NCBI GenBank assembly: GCA_015501605.1
Contig: JADNRZ010000007.1
Span: 1,488,001 to 1,552,000, forward strand
Source of the DNA: Panaeolus papilionaceus
Lineage: Eukaryota; Basidiomycota; Agaricomycetes; Agaricales
DNA: 64,000 nucleotides
Direction: 5' to 3'
Position numbers and translations under genes: made by a program. The notes below the pieces were generated by a model. That model searched no databases. It saw only the letters and a program-made list of their open reading frames with translations, and was not told where the DNA came from. Shown in pieces: positions 49,212-59,800 of this stretch (positions are counted from its first letter, which is position 1; the number at the start of each line of letters is the position of its first letter).

Positions 49212-49285
49212 GGCACACGGCCGTTGCACGGCTACTCTTGATTTCGCACGGCTCTGCACGGCTACGCACGGTCGTGCACGGCTTT
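49212..49285. repeat. GCACGG motif cluster, right end of element
   Basis: Six or so copies of GCACGG or close variants in about 75 bp immediately inside the right inverted repeat, mirroring the left-end cluster. Confidence 0.75.
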
Positions 49286-49642
49286 TTTCCAATGCCCGAG
49301 AGGTTGGCGTCGGTGGCAGCACCACTGTCGACGAGGGTGTCTGTACATTATTAGAGAGTGTGAGCTTCAGTGCTGGCCATATCGAAAGAAAATATACCGA
49401 CCAATCTGGGGTAAGATGACGTTGGTTGCGGCCTTGAGGTTGCCAACAACAGCGAGGACATCGGAGACATCCTCGCGCTTCTCAGCGACGGGGGCGGGAG
49501 AAGCGAGGGCACCAATTGCACCGATGGCGAGGAAAGAAAAGATAGCACGAGAGAAGGACATTGTCGTTGTAAGGAGACTGGAAGGCTTGTTAGAGTCGCT
49601 GCTTGTTGCTGCTGCTGATGTAAAACCTTTGAAAACGCTATG

Positions 49643-49650
49643 CTTTTATA
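49643..49650 (-). promoter_or_regulatory. TATA box of the disrupted secreted-protein gene
   Basis: TATAAAAG on the minus strand, about 82 nt upstream of the ATG at 49561. The same octamer lies about 89 nt upstream of the ATG of the intact paralog, so it is probably a retained ancestral promoter element. Confidence 0.65.
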
Positions 49651-51618
49651 TGTTTGGTAGCTAACCCTTCATGTCATTTCCTTTTTCGTGTCATAATCTG
49701 TACAGTGAGCTACAAGAGACAGTTGCAGTATTCGTTTCTGTCAGCGACCAAGGGTCCATGTCAATTCATGACGCGGCTGGTGACGATATCTTCTATTGCC
49801 AAGTTCGAAAATTCGAAGCTCGTTGTCGTTCATTAGCCACATACATCGGTAAATGAAAGACATCCGCCCTCTTTCGACAGGTACATTCCAGCCTCCGTCC
49901 GTCCGCAGGTTTATCTGTTTGTCTCCCTCATGGCATACCTCCAAAGGCTGAGAAAGCAGAGCCCTCCCGCTCCAGTGATAAGGGTTCATTGGCACACTAG
50001 ACATCGTAGTCAAACTCGCGTTCTGCCGAAGAGCGAGGTTGAATGATAGGATTGCACAATATTTCGGACTCCGTAGTAATGCACTCTCACTCCAGCACCC
50101 TTAAAAACAACGCAATTTCAGCTTAATTGAGCGCATTATATCGCTGACGCATTCCGAGCCTCTCATTCCGCCATCGCAAACTTTAACGGGCGCGAGGCTC
50201 GAGGCGCTGAGAAAGGGGCGCCGGGCCGTCACGACAATCGCGTCATTTCAATTGAATCATTCATCTTCATCCCGCTTCAGAAGAGTTCTGTCAATCACTC
50301 GCACAAAAGTCGCTGGCGATTGATTCACCCACGCGAATGGTTGAGTCTGAGTATGGAAAAAAAAGAAACAGACTACCCGACGAACATCCCGAATTCCAAC
50401 GTCATTATTCGACCTCATATCAACCCTCTCATGTGACCGCTTACTTGCATTGTTCACTGTTTTCTCAGTTCTATACAGAATTGCGCGCTTTTGGGAGCTT
50501 GTAAGCATTCTGACTGGCTCGAGTTGATAACTTATCTTTTGTCAGAACTTCTGTAGGGGTGATGTGATGCTCCACTCTATTTTTGTGGAGCTGAGTATTC
50601 CATGCACTGCTATCATAACAAAGCCGCATATGTCCTACCTTTTCCTATTACATGCGCAGATCGTTTATTTCGTCATAGTATTGTCCGCCGGATGTACGGC
50701 GGAGGCTGAGCTCAGTACGAAATATCCCCGCTTCAAGCCTCGAAGGCGTGTTCATTAGTTACCTTGTTATGAATCAGCGGAACCAAATCCAAATGTACCC
50801 CAGGCCGCATCTTGACTCTTACGGACGTCTTCTCCCTCCTTTGTAGATCATGGCAGGCGGGCAGTAGTGTAAACAGCCTTCAGATAACGTTTATGACAGC
50901 GGAAGTAAAGTGATCAATCTCACAGCAAGCATATCAGACGTTTCGGAAGCGACGAGGTGAGGTTTGCACAAGCATGAGAGAATTTTGACAACTTCGTTCA
51001 CAGGTGGGTAGCTCCACTACTACCACCACCACAGATCCGTCATAGGAAAAAAGGGTGATTAAAATTGTGCGGTAGTGGAGTTAATTGGAATCATAATTCC
51101 AAATTTCAGTTTTTTTCTTATCTTCTCAGTCAAGTATGTAGAGCCTTGTGCATTTTGTGAGAGGACGACTTCTTTTTGACAGACCCTCAGAGCTCATTAT
51201 TACCCTGATTCATTCGTTCATTTCCAGCTGCAGAAATTTCTACCAGCTCCAGCTAAGTCTATGATATCATAGCACCGTCAACGGGCTCTTTGCACCCAGT
51301 TTCAACATGACATGCCTGGACATCTGCACATCATTGGATGGGTTTTGGGCACTCTCGCATCATGCGAATCCAACTTGGCATCATCCGCGACCTTTGACTT
51401 GCTTACCTAGAGTATGCACATATATAGATTTTCGAATGTACTTTCAAGTTTGATGGAGAAGTGGGCGAGATGGCGAGAGCGCCATGTGAGAGGGTTGAGG
51501 GTAGGATTGAGGTGTGTTAGTGAAAATACCCAATACCCAATATCCAATGTTCTGTGAGAGGAGGAAATGAAGTCTGACATAGGTGGATATCGAAAAATGA
51601 ATACATAGCACTGCAGTA

Positions 51619-51924
51619 ATTCCCAACACAGCTGAATTTTCCCAAATTCTTTGTTCGAGTCCCCGTCACCCCAAATTTCTATTCTATTTATCCATTCAAT
51701 TGATTCCATTCCAGCGCCTCGTCGGGTGTTATTGACGAAAGTGGTATCCTCCCAGTGAAATCATCATGCATCATGGTTGATAGGACAGTCATTCCCAACA
51801 AAGCCAATTTTTCCCAAATTCCTCAATCCCACTCCCCATATTTCAATTCTATAATTCTACGCACGCATTCAGCTGGGTCCATTTCAGCGTCTCGTCGGGG
51901 GTTATTGACGAAAGTGGTATCCCT
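51619..51924. repeat. Direct duplication in promoter region (two diverged copies)
   Basis: Two copies of about 133 bp (51619-51753 and 51791-51924), period about 172 bp. They are nearly identical at the right (TCGTCGGG, then TTATTGACGAAAGTGGTATC) and more diverged in the middle. The block ends about 250 bp before the start of the intact secreted-protein gene, so it may be a duplicated upstream regulatory segment. Confidence 0.7.
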
Positions 51925-52078
51925 CGGTTATGAGGACACCAACGACGTCGACGTCAATGAGGGTAACAATAGAATAGAATTGGAACTGGGCGGCAGAAAT
52001 AGAGATCTAACTTTATCCGGAGCAATGAACTAATAATACAATGCAGCTGAGGCGCCATGAACGTAAGTAGTGTCAAGG

Positions 52079-52086
52079 TATAAAAG
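52079..52086 (+). promoter_or_regulatory. TATA box of the intact secreted-protein gene
   Basis: TATAAAAG about 89 nt before the ATG at 52175, a normal distance for a fungal gene with a strong regulated promoter. Conserved with the paralog. Confidence 0.7.
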
Positions 52087-52174
52087 CCCTCAAACAAGAG
52101 TTGCAAACGCAGCAGCATCGTCTTCGAGCAACTCTCTACTTACACCTACTTACACCACACGCATTCAATTCACA

Positions 52175-52969
52175 ATGTTCTTCTCCCGTGCTCTTCTATC
52201 ATTCTTCGCCGTCGGCGCTATCTCTACACTCGCCAGCCCCACCCCCGCACCAGTCGACGTCGTTGAGAAACGCGAAGACGTCTCAGACGTCCTCGCTGTC
52301 ATCGACACGCTTAAGACGAGCACTGGCTCTATCTTGCCTCAAATCGGTACGCGCCTCACAATGCTTATTGACATCGCGATCGAATCCTAACCTCGGCTCC
52401 TACAGATAACCTCGTCAACACCAACCAAGCCACCACATCCAACATCTCTCCTCTCCTCCAGAACCTCGTCGACGCGGTCAACACGGGAACAGCCAGCCTT
52501 AATACCCTCCAAGGCAAAGTCGACGCCACCACTGGCGGAACGAAGGATCAGGTCGCGCAGGATGTGGCTGGTGTCATCACGGTGTGTTGCTCTCTCTTGG
52601 GATTTGATTTACTCTGATCATGAATCTGATTACAACGTGTATGATACACGGTGCTGCAGGACATCGCCAACACCCTCAACAACCTCAAAACCAAGGCCCC
52701 TGCTCTCTTCTCGCTCGTAGCCTCGCTCGGGATACAAACAGCGTTGTCACAGCTCCTCGTGGGGCTCAACATCGTCATTGCGGGTGTCCTTACTCTCGTT
52801 GCTGGTCTGTGAGTGATGAATTTCGGTTCTATTTTAGGTTGCGAGTGGGTGTGAATGAGTGCTGACTGACCCTCTCGTGCGTTGAATTTATGGCAGGTTG
52901 GGAGCCGTCGGAGGCATCTTATCTGGTCTTGGGCTCGGCCTTCTTCCTGGCATTTTGGGCTTGCTTTGA
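52175..52969 (+). CDS. Small secreted hydrophobic protein (intact paralog)
   Basis: Four exons (52175-52346, 52406-52581, 52660-52808, 52897-52969) give 189 aa. It has an N-terminal signal peptide (MFFSRALLSFFAVGAISTLA) followed by SPTPAPVDVVEKREDVSDV with a dibasic KR that may be cut by a Kex2-type protease. The middle is helical and rich in Asn/Thr (SNISPLLQNLVDAV, TTGGTKDQVAQDVAGVITD). The last 60 residues are strongly hydrophobic and Gly/Leu-rich (ending GLGLLPGILGLL), which could insert in or coat a membrane or wall. No cysteine pattern of hydrophobins is present. From memory it resembles mushroom proteins annotated as sc15-like, whose role is unclear; this is a weak link. Exon order and phases match the disrupted neighbour. 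Confidence 0.85.
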
Positions 52970-55900
52970 GCGAGTCTAATGACAAGAGAGGTTGGTGGTG
53001 CGGGCGCTTCGAGACACGAATCAGACGGCGCTTCCTGTTCCGTTCTTTGTTCGGACTCTCGTCATATTGAATTGACGCTGGACACTCTTGACTCTAAATA
53101 TTAATAATCGAACTTTTTTCTCTCTTCGGACCTATATTTCTGGTTGTAGTACTTTTTGGACTTTTCTGTCTTACATATATCTATAAATGAACAGTTATTC
53201 GAAATTTGTGGTAGACCTCGATTTCTGGGGTTTTTTCAACTTCAGCTGTCTATCAGAAGTCGTGTTTGATGCTGAGGATCTTCGGGTCCCTGAGGAAGTG
53301 TGTATGTACGTATTTTGTGGCTCGAAGAAAGCTTATTTGAACACGAGGGTGCTCTTCTAGTTTTAATCTTACTATTATACTGCTAGGAGGAGTAAATCGT
53401 AATGTCAGTGGAGTGTGAACTGCGCTTACATTTACTCCACCGCACTCTTGAGCCCCACAAAACCGAGCCGTCTGGGGTGAGTCGAGGGGAAGACATGCTA
53501 CCGGAACCGTTGCTTTGAATAAGAGGAACCGCAGGTACTTACCGCCGGGAGATGATGTTTCCCATATTTAGGGGAAATTACAGGGGGGTTTTGCGTGAAC
53601 TGCAGTACTAGGACAACCACTCCCGTTTGAATGCGGGGTAACGTAAGATAAGATTTTTTTGTTTTATGCGACGCGTAAGTGGACGAACTTGGTCGGGTTG
53701 AAGAGATGGCGATGCTAGCATAGGTCGTTAGAGGGTTCTCAATCCATATTTAAATTAAATTATCTTCACTTACTTCGCTTTGCGAGACTCGGGGAGAGTA
53801 TACATCTGAATAGATAGGGGCTATGATGGCGACGAAGGACATCATGGGAATTCCGCTGATATTGATAGTGTATTCAAGCTGACGTTGATTCGTTAAGGTG
53901 TGGTCAATATTTGGATGGCATGGGACTGTGCTATCAGATGGTTCTATTTAGGAGATGACGCGGAAGAAGAGCAGAGAAAAACAAGCACCGCCGTTGTATG
54001 TGTCCCACCGATGACAGGATCTGTCTTGCATCGTCGAGGGATGCAGGTGGATGATATGGAATGGAACGGTAGGATAGAATAGAATGACAGCGCTGCGGCC
54101 CTTGGAGTATTATATAGGTCTCATAGGGTATACCCCGACGTTTCGTGTTATAAAGGACTTCGGTGTGCCCACGGGTGTCGAGCTTCATATAGAGTCGTTA
54201 TTAAAGATACATACAAGTACTTAAATTGTTATACAGTGAGTTCGAAGCATCTACATCGTGATCGATATCATTGACACAGTATGTCAAGTCAAGTCAAGTT
54301 ATTTAGTTAAGGTGTGTGGGATCTTCATTTTTCGCTTAGAATGAGCATGAGACTGGATTATGCTTATCATTATCAACCCCCTCTTTCGACATCAAACACC
54401 GTTAAGCTATGCGCGGGTGCGGTAAGTATCATTATGCGACAACCGCATCCCCAGCGCCGCCCACGGTCCAGGCGTGCGTTTCGTGCGTCAAGACTCAAGA
54501 CTCAAGATTCAAGAAATCATGAAATCAAGGCAAGGCGAGGCGGCACTGCACCCGACCCCGACGCTTTGTGTTTAAATTTGAATTTGAATTTATATTGGAT
54601 TCCACGTTAATAGCTTAATAACTTATTACTTTGTGCACCCTGTTGGTGTAATATCGGGAGGAGCTCTGATTGGGTGGTGTAATTCTGAGTGGCATTGAGT
54701 GAAGCCTCGGGGCGGGATGGTGGATGAAAGGGGTTATATCAGGGTTGTGTATGTTACCGCCCAGAAGAAGGAATTTAATTGAATCGGAGGTGTCGAAGGA
54801 AATTGAAGTGCGAGTAACCATGTACCTCGACGGATCGATAACGTTCGGTGATAACGAACAGATGAGTGCAGGTGCAGTACATAATTCATTCATTCGACTG
54901 CATCGTCATACCGGCGGAAGTAATGAAACGAAGCTAAATCGTTAAACCCCAGACAGAGCCTGTGGTCGGCTGCTTCCACCCCTGTCCTATTGCAGTAAAC
55001 ACGCCTAATCGGCTGTGTGTGCCTTCCTTCCTTCTTCTACATTGATTCGACTGAGCACTAAATTATATTGTTGCCTAGATGCTGCACCCACCCACTGGCA
55101 CCTTAATATGCAGATATCGATTGCCCGACCTGCCTTTTATGTTCAGGTGCCTTGGCTGATCATCGCATCGGGCTGATGTTAAGTGATTTCCTTTCATGCA
55201 ATGCTGGATACACGTACTTGGTGATTACCCCGCATCGCAGAAGGGGGTATGATACTTAGAAGGAAGGTGCATTAGGAAGAATGTAATGCCTGTCATATAA
55301 TGTCGATCCCTAAGTATATATGTACACTTTCTGTCAGACTGTCGATGATTCCCTTCCTTCCCTTCCTTCCCCTTCTCTCCCGCTTCCTTCCTCTGTCCTT
55401 TCCTCTGATGATTTTGAAGAGATAAAGAGAAAAGGTCCGTGCACGATGACGCATTCCAGGCTCTACACGTGACTAATGAGGCAATGGATTTGATTTGTGC
55501 ATATTTGTATTTGAAGCCAAACATGGGGGCGTTGACAGACAATGATTGCGTGAGAAATGGATGAGTTAAGTAAATGGGATAGTGTACATGCCCCTTGCCT
55601 TGCGCTGCCATAAGGAAGCAAAAGCAAGCTCCAGCTTTGTTGTCCTTTTTTTCCTTTCTTTTTCTTTATAGCAGGATATTACGGGGAGTTTTAAAGGTAT
55701 AAGAATACCGGAGACTCTTGGATTGACAAAGACAAGAGCAAGAGCAAGAATAGTTTGCGTTGCTGGTGTTAAGGGGTGAAGAAGAAAGAAGATACACTCA
55801 CTCACTGTCTGTCGTCTGTGTTAATTTTATTTTATTTTATTAAACTGACGATAAAATAACAGGCCTCGTGTGTTTAGTCTTAATAGGCTTTTTCCTATTT

Positions 55901-56837
55901 GCCTGGCTGCAACCTCGCTGCTTTGTGCTGTTGTGAATAGGCCATCATCATCACGGCTTGTAAAAGCGAACAGGACACGACCGACCGGCGCACGCACTCC
56001 CCCACATTCCGTTTAACCTCAAGCAACATCCTTTCTACCCGAGCTAAATAATCCACAACCGCACCACTCATCCCCGTTTTCCCCGTCGAATTATAACGGT
56101 CACCCCGGGCCACTCATCACCGATTCACCGATTTGCACTCTTGCACATCCTTTTTTCTTTTTTGGCTTTTTTGGCTTTTTATTTTAGTGCCCTAGCCACT
56201 ATTTCTCGGTGCAATCTTGGCTTGCTTTGTGGATCGATATTACAACTCATAACCGGATCTTCAACCCACCGACGGACCGACGCTTTTCGCCACTTCATCA
56301 TAGTATCATCAGGAGCAGCAGCAGCAGCATTAATCGCATCCCTCGACTTCTCTGCGCTAGTTTTGTGGATACATACACGGACGGACGGATTCACTTTGGA
56401 TTGTTAACTCTTGCATTTGATTTGGAGACTACCCCACCCAACACTGTACACCCACCTTCGCCACAACACGTTTTTTGGGTGGTCGAAAGATTAGCGAGCT
56501 TTTAGAGTTCTCTATTATTTTTTGTACGTCTTACTCGTCTCCTCTGTTATCCATCCTCACCCTTATCTTTCTGTGTCTATTCTCTAGAGACGGAACCAAC
56601 ACTCATCAATCGTGCCACACCCCACCCACCACTTACCCACCTTACCTCGCTTGCTATCAAACAAACCCAAGCGACCCAAAAACACTTATCGCCACTCGCC
56701 CAGACTTTCAGTGTGGCTTTACAAGGCGACTACTGCACCATTTAACCTGGACCATAATATCATCATCAGCATTGGCGAAATCTGACCCCACAAAGCTGAC
56801 TCATTTGGATTCCACAACAACACCTACACCTACACCT
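52970..56837. other. Intergenic region
   Basis: 3.9 kb without a supported gene. It includes a pyrimidine-rich tract at about 55345-55410 (TTCC/CTTC repeats) and other low-complexity T-rich stretches near 56145-56180. The last several hundred bases, rich in short repeats, form the leader of the large gene; the frame of that gene is open upstream to about 56475 but contains no ATG there before 56838. Confidence 0.45.
55345..55410. repeat. Pyrimidine-rich microsatellite tract
   Basis: About 65 bp of almost pure C/T on the plus strand with CCTT/TTCC units (for example CCCTTCCTTCCCTTCC). Such tracts are common in fungal promoters and are prone to slippage; no specific role is claimed. Confidence 0.7.
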
Positions 56838-59800
56838 ATGGCGGTTCAGTTCGTCCTGCGCTCAGGACCTGCACCGACAGCTACAGATGCTATTACACCC
56901 ATCCCTTCATCCTCATCGCCGTCATCACCATCATCATCATCATCACAGCCCCATATCACACCCTCTCATCCCTCGTCATCATCGTCATCACATTCACAGT
57001 CCCCCGCTTCTTCATCATCACATCTGCATACCCGTGCGCATGCCTCCCCGTTGAGGAGGAGTACGAGACTGCATCATCCTATCTCTGTCCCTGAGGCTGA
57101 TGATGCGGTTCCGTCTGGACTTGTTGGTCCTGATGTGCATGAGCAGGACCAGCAGGAAGCGGGTCCGTCGAGGTTGAGGATGACTACCACAACCACCATA
57201 ACCACCACGACGGGGGAGAAGGAGAAGGCAGAGAAGAAGAAGACGAGGAAGAGGGCACGGTCTACGAATTTTGAGGTTGTGTCTGATGGAGAGGAGGAGG
57301 GCAAGGGTAAAGGAAAGATGGTCACCGTGACCAAGACGCGGACGCGGACGAGGACGAGTAGCGGTGAAGAGTGTGTGGAGGGTGGAAAGGGAGGAGATAC
57401 AGAGGGAGCGGAGAAGGTGGAGAGGCGGACGACGAGACATACGAGGAGCAAGTCGAATCCGGAGGGGTGCTTTGGGGGGAAGAAGACTGTTGTTGTGCCG
57501 GTTGTGGTGGATGGCGCGATGATAGGGAAAGAGGTGAATGGGGCGAGTCACGATGAGGGTGAGAGAGGCGGACAGGTGATTGGGAGAAGAGGAAGGGGGG
57601 CGAAGAGGGTGAGGTTGAGTGTGGATGATAAGGTGACGACGAGTAAAGGCAAGGGCAAGGGGAGGGAGGAGGGGATGGTTGTGGAGAGTCCGGAGGAGGA
57701 GTCGGGTTCTTTTCCTGATTCCAAGGCGTCGAATGCAACCAATGGAAAAGGGACAGCGAACGGCCACAACTCATATAGCTATAGCTACTATCCATATAGG
57801 CTATACGACGCCGAAGGCTCGCTTTCCCCGCCTCCTACGTTGACGCCGAGTCCGCCGCCTGAGGATATGGAGGAAAGGCTGGCGTTTGTGGATGTGGGGC
57901 CGAAGGTCCCTGATTCGAGTGCGACGACTGCGACGACGAGTAGTGCAGCGACCTCAGAGAGAGAGACGGAGAGGGCGCCGATGTCGAGTAGCTCGATGGG
58001 GTCCGTTGTTGAGGAGAGAGAGCAGGGCGGGGAGAGGGCGAGGAAGAGGAGGCGGACGAGGTCGTCTCTGAGAGCTGGCTCTGGGGAGAGTGGAGGGAGC
58101 GGCGAGAGTGTGAGGAGTGGGAGTGGGGAGATGGAGGTTGATAGTCTCGTTGTTGAAGAGAAAGAGGGTGATATGCACATGGGGTCGGAGGACCAAGTAA
58201 TAGAGAAGCAAGGAGGAGGAGAGAAGGCAGTGAAGAGAGTGGGGAGGGGGAAGAGGAAGAGGGTTGAGGGTGATGTGTTGGCTTCTGCTACTGCAACGTC
58301 AAGTTTGACGCGCAGTTCAACGCCCATGTCGACGCCTACGCCTGTGGGGACGCCGAAGAGAACGAGAGGGAGTGGGAGGAGTGGGATTAAGAAAGCTGTT
58401 GTTGAGAGGAGGAAGAGTGGGAGGGGCGTTGCGAAAGGTGAGGAGGGTGGTGAAGAGGGTACGGCGATGGTTGTTGATGAGGTGAGCGTTTGCTTTCTTT
58501 CTCGCTTCTTTTTCGTTGGATTTGAATTTTTTGTGAACAAAAAAAATTGTGGCGTGTTCATTCCATTCCCCCTTTCTTATTCGAATTTTTTTTTCTTCTA
58601 TTCTCCCTTTCATCTACATATTCTGACTATCCCCTCACAGACCCAACCCTCAAATGAGTCACACCAATCACACCAATCACCAACACAAGCACCGCATTCC
58701 ATCATTCAAACCCGCGCAGCTAAATTGCGGTCGAAAACCAAGGACAGCAATACCAGTCCCAGCGCCGAACCTGAAGCATCACCATCGTCGTTAGCGGCGG
58801 TGGTAGGGGCACGGGGCAAGTCAAAGACAAAGTCGCAGTCGAGGTCGCCGCCTGTGGATTTGGCTGCTCAGATGCAGGGCGTGCAGGGTGAGGTTGAGAG
58901 TGGTGGTCTAACTGAGAATGGGACTGGGGGTGGGGAGGTCAGAAGGAGGAGGAGGAAAAGGGTGGATGGAAACGCGAACAACCTTGATGTGAATGGCGCT
59001 GCTGAGAATGGGGTTGTGACGAGGAGGAGAAAGGCCAAGGCGAAAGGCACAGAGGAGGGTGGAGATGCGATGGTGGGTGTCGTTGACAGTGAGGGGGAGA
59101 GGAAGAAGAAGGGGAAGACAAAGGTTAAGGCGGGGAGGAAGAGACAGCAAGTCACGGAAGAAGGACCAAATTCGACCACGCCTACGACGAGTACCTCGAT
59201 GTTTGCATCCCCTGCGACTGAAGCTACGCCGACACCGCAGCAGTTACAGAGGCAGCAGAGGGCACAGCAGAGACAGTTACGACAGATGCAGAAAGTTGCT
59301 GCTGCTGCTGCTGGTGGGGCTGGAGGCAAGATGGCACCACCCCCTCCTGCTGCGTTACTTGGGAAGAGGGTTGCAGTGCCCGCGCTGAAATTGCAGGCAG
59401 AGGGATTGACGCCTTTGTCGTCCCTTTCATCTCTGTCGTCGTTGAGCCCGCCCAGTAGTCCTACCAATGGCACCAGCAATGCAAATGGTAATGGTGGAGG
59501 GGCAGGGGGAGGACAGGTTCAGTATCGCCCTCCGAACCCGATTACGACTCCACCGATTGCGCATGGGAGCACTATGCCGACTGTGCATTCGCCGTTGACG
59601 CCTGGGTGTAGTTTGGAGAAGATTGGAGGGGTGCAGGGGACGAGTAATAGTGCGAGTGGAAGTGCGAGTGCGAGTGGGGGGAGTACGCCTAGTCAAGGTT
59701 CAGGGAGTGCGACTACTAACAACGGAAATACCACCACGACCACAAACGCGACGACTGAGCCACCCTCGGCACCTGGATCGCCATCTTCGTCTACCGCGTC

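Larger units (their letters stand above)
47735..49297. mobile_element. Non-autonomous DNA transposon, 1563 bp, 9-bp target duplication
   Basis: Flanked on both sides by the direct repeat GAGAGGTTG (47726-47734 and 49298-49306). The ends are imperfect inverted repeats of about 22 bp: GGGCA, three differing bases, then GAAAAAAGCCGTGC, read inward from each end. Removing the element and one flank restores the host reading frame exactly, which confirms both borders. The hexamer GCACGG and its reverse complement are clustered just inside both ends and in a middle block. There is no transposase-sized open frame. A 9-bp duplication fits Mutator-like elements, while GC-rich subterminal motif arrays are also known in KDZ-type and CACTA-type elements, so the superfamily stays open. 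Confidence 0.88.
47261..49561 (-). pseudogene. Small secreted hydrophobic protein, split by a transposon
   Basis: Paralog of the intact gene at 52175. Exon 1 (49561-49402) encodes a signal peptide (MSFSRAIFSFLAIGAIGALA), then PAPVAEKREDVSDVLAVVG with a possible Kex2 site (KR). Exon 2 starts at 49340 and is cut after DANLS by a 1563-bp insertion; it resumes at 47734 with PLVQDLATAFDTTSAQ and continues to the splice after VVYT. Two more exons follow: DVTKSLNNLKTKKPHLWYL ending in a hydrophobic stretch (LVLGGVIVLVAGL), then LKLVGGLLGGLGFLLLKLVL and a stop at 47261. Apart from the insertion I see no other lesion, so the disruption looks recent. Without precise excision the reading frame ends inside the element. 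Intact relatives are small, secreted, with a hydrophobic C-terminal half; function is unknown. Confidence 0.85.
49562..52174. other. Divergent promoter region between the two secreted-protein paralogs
   Basis: 2.6 kb upstream of both paralogs. It contains a TATA box near each gene and a direct duplication close to the intact copy, listed separately. Short open stretches in between show no recognisable product. Confidence 0.5.

Noticed and set aside
47735..49297. The transposon in the secreted gene acting as a spliceable intron
   Set aside because: No GT or GC donor and AG acceptor lie near its borders in positions that restore the frame; the minus-strand right border ends in a T/C stretch without AG.
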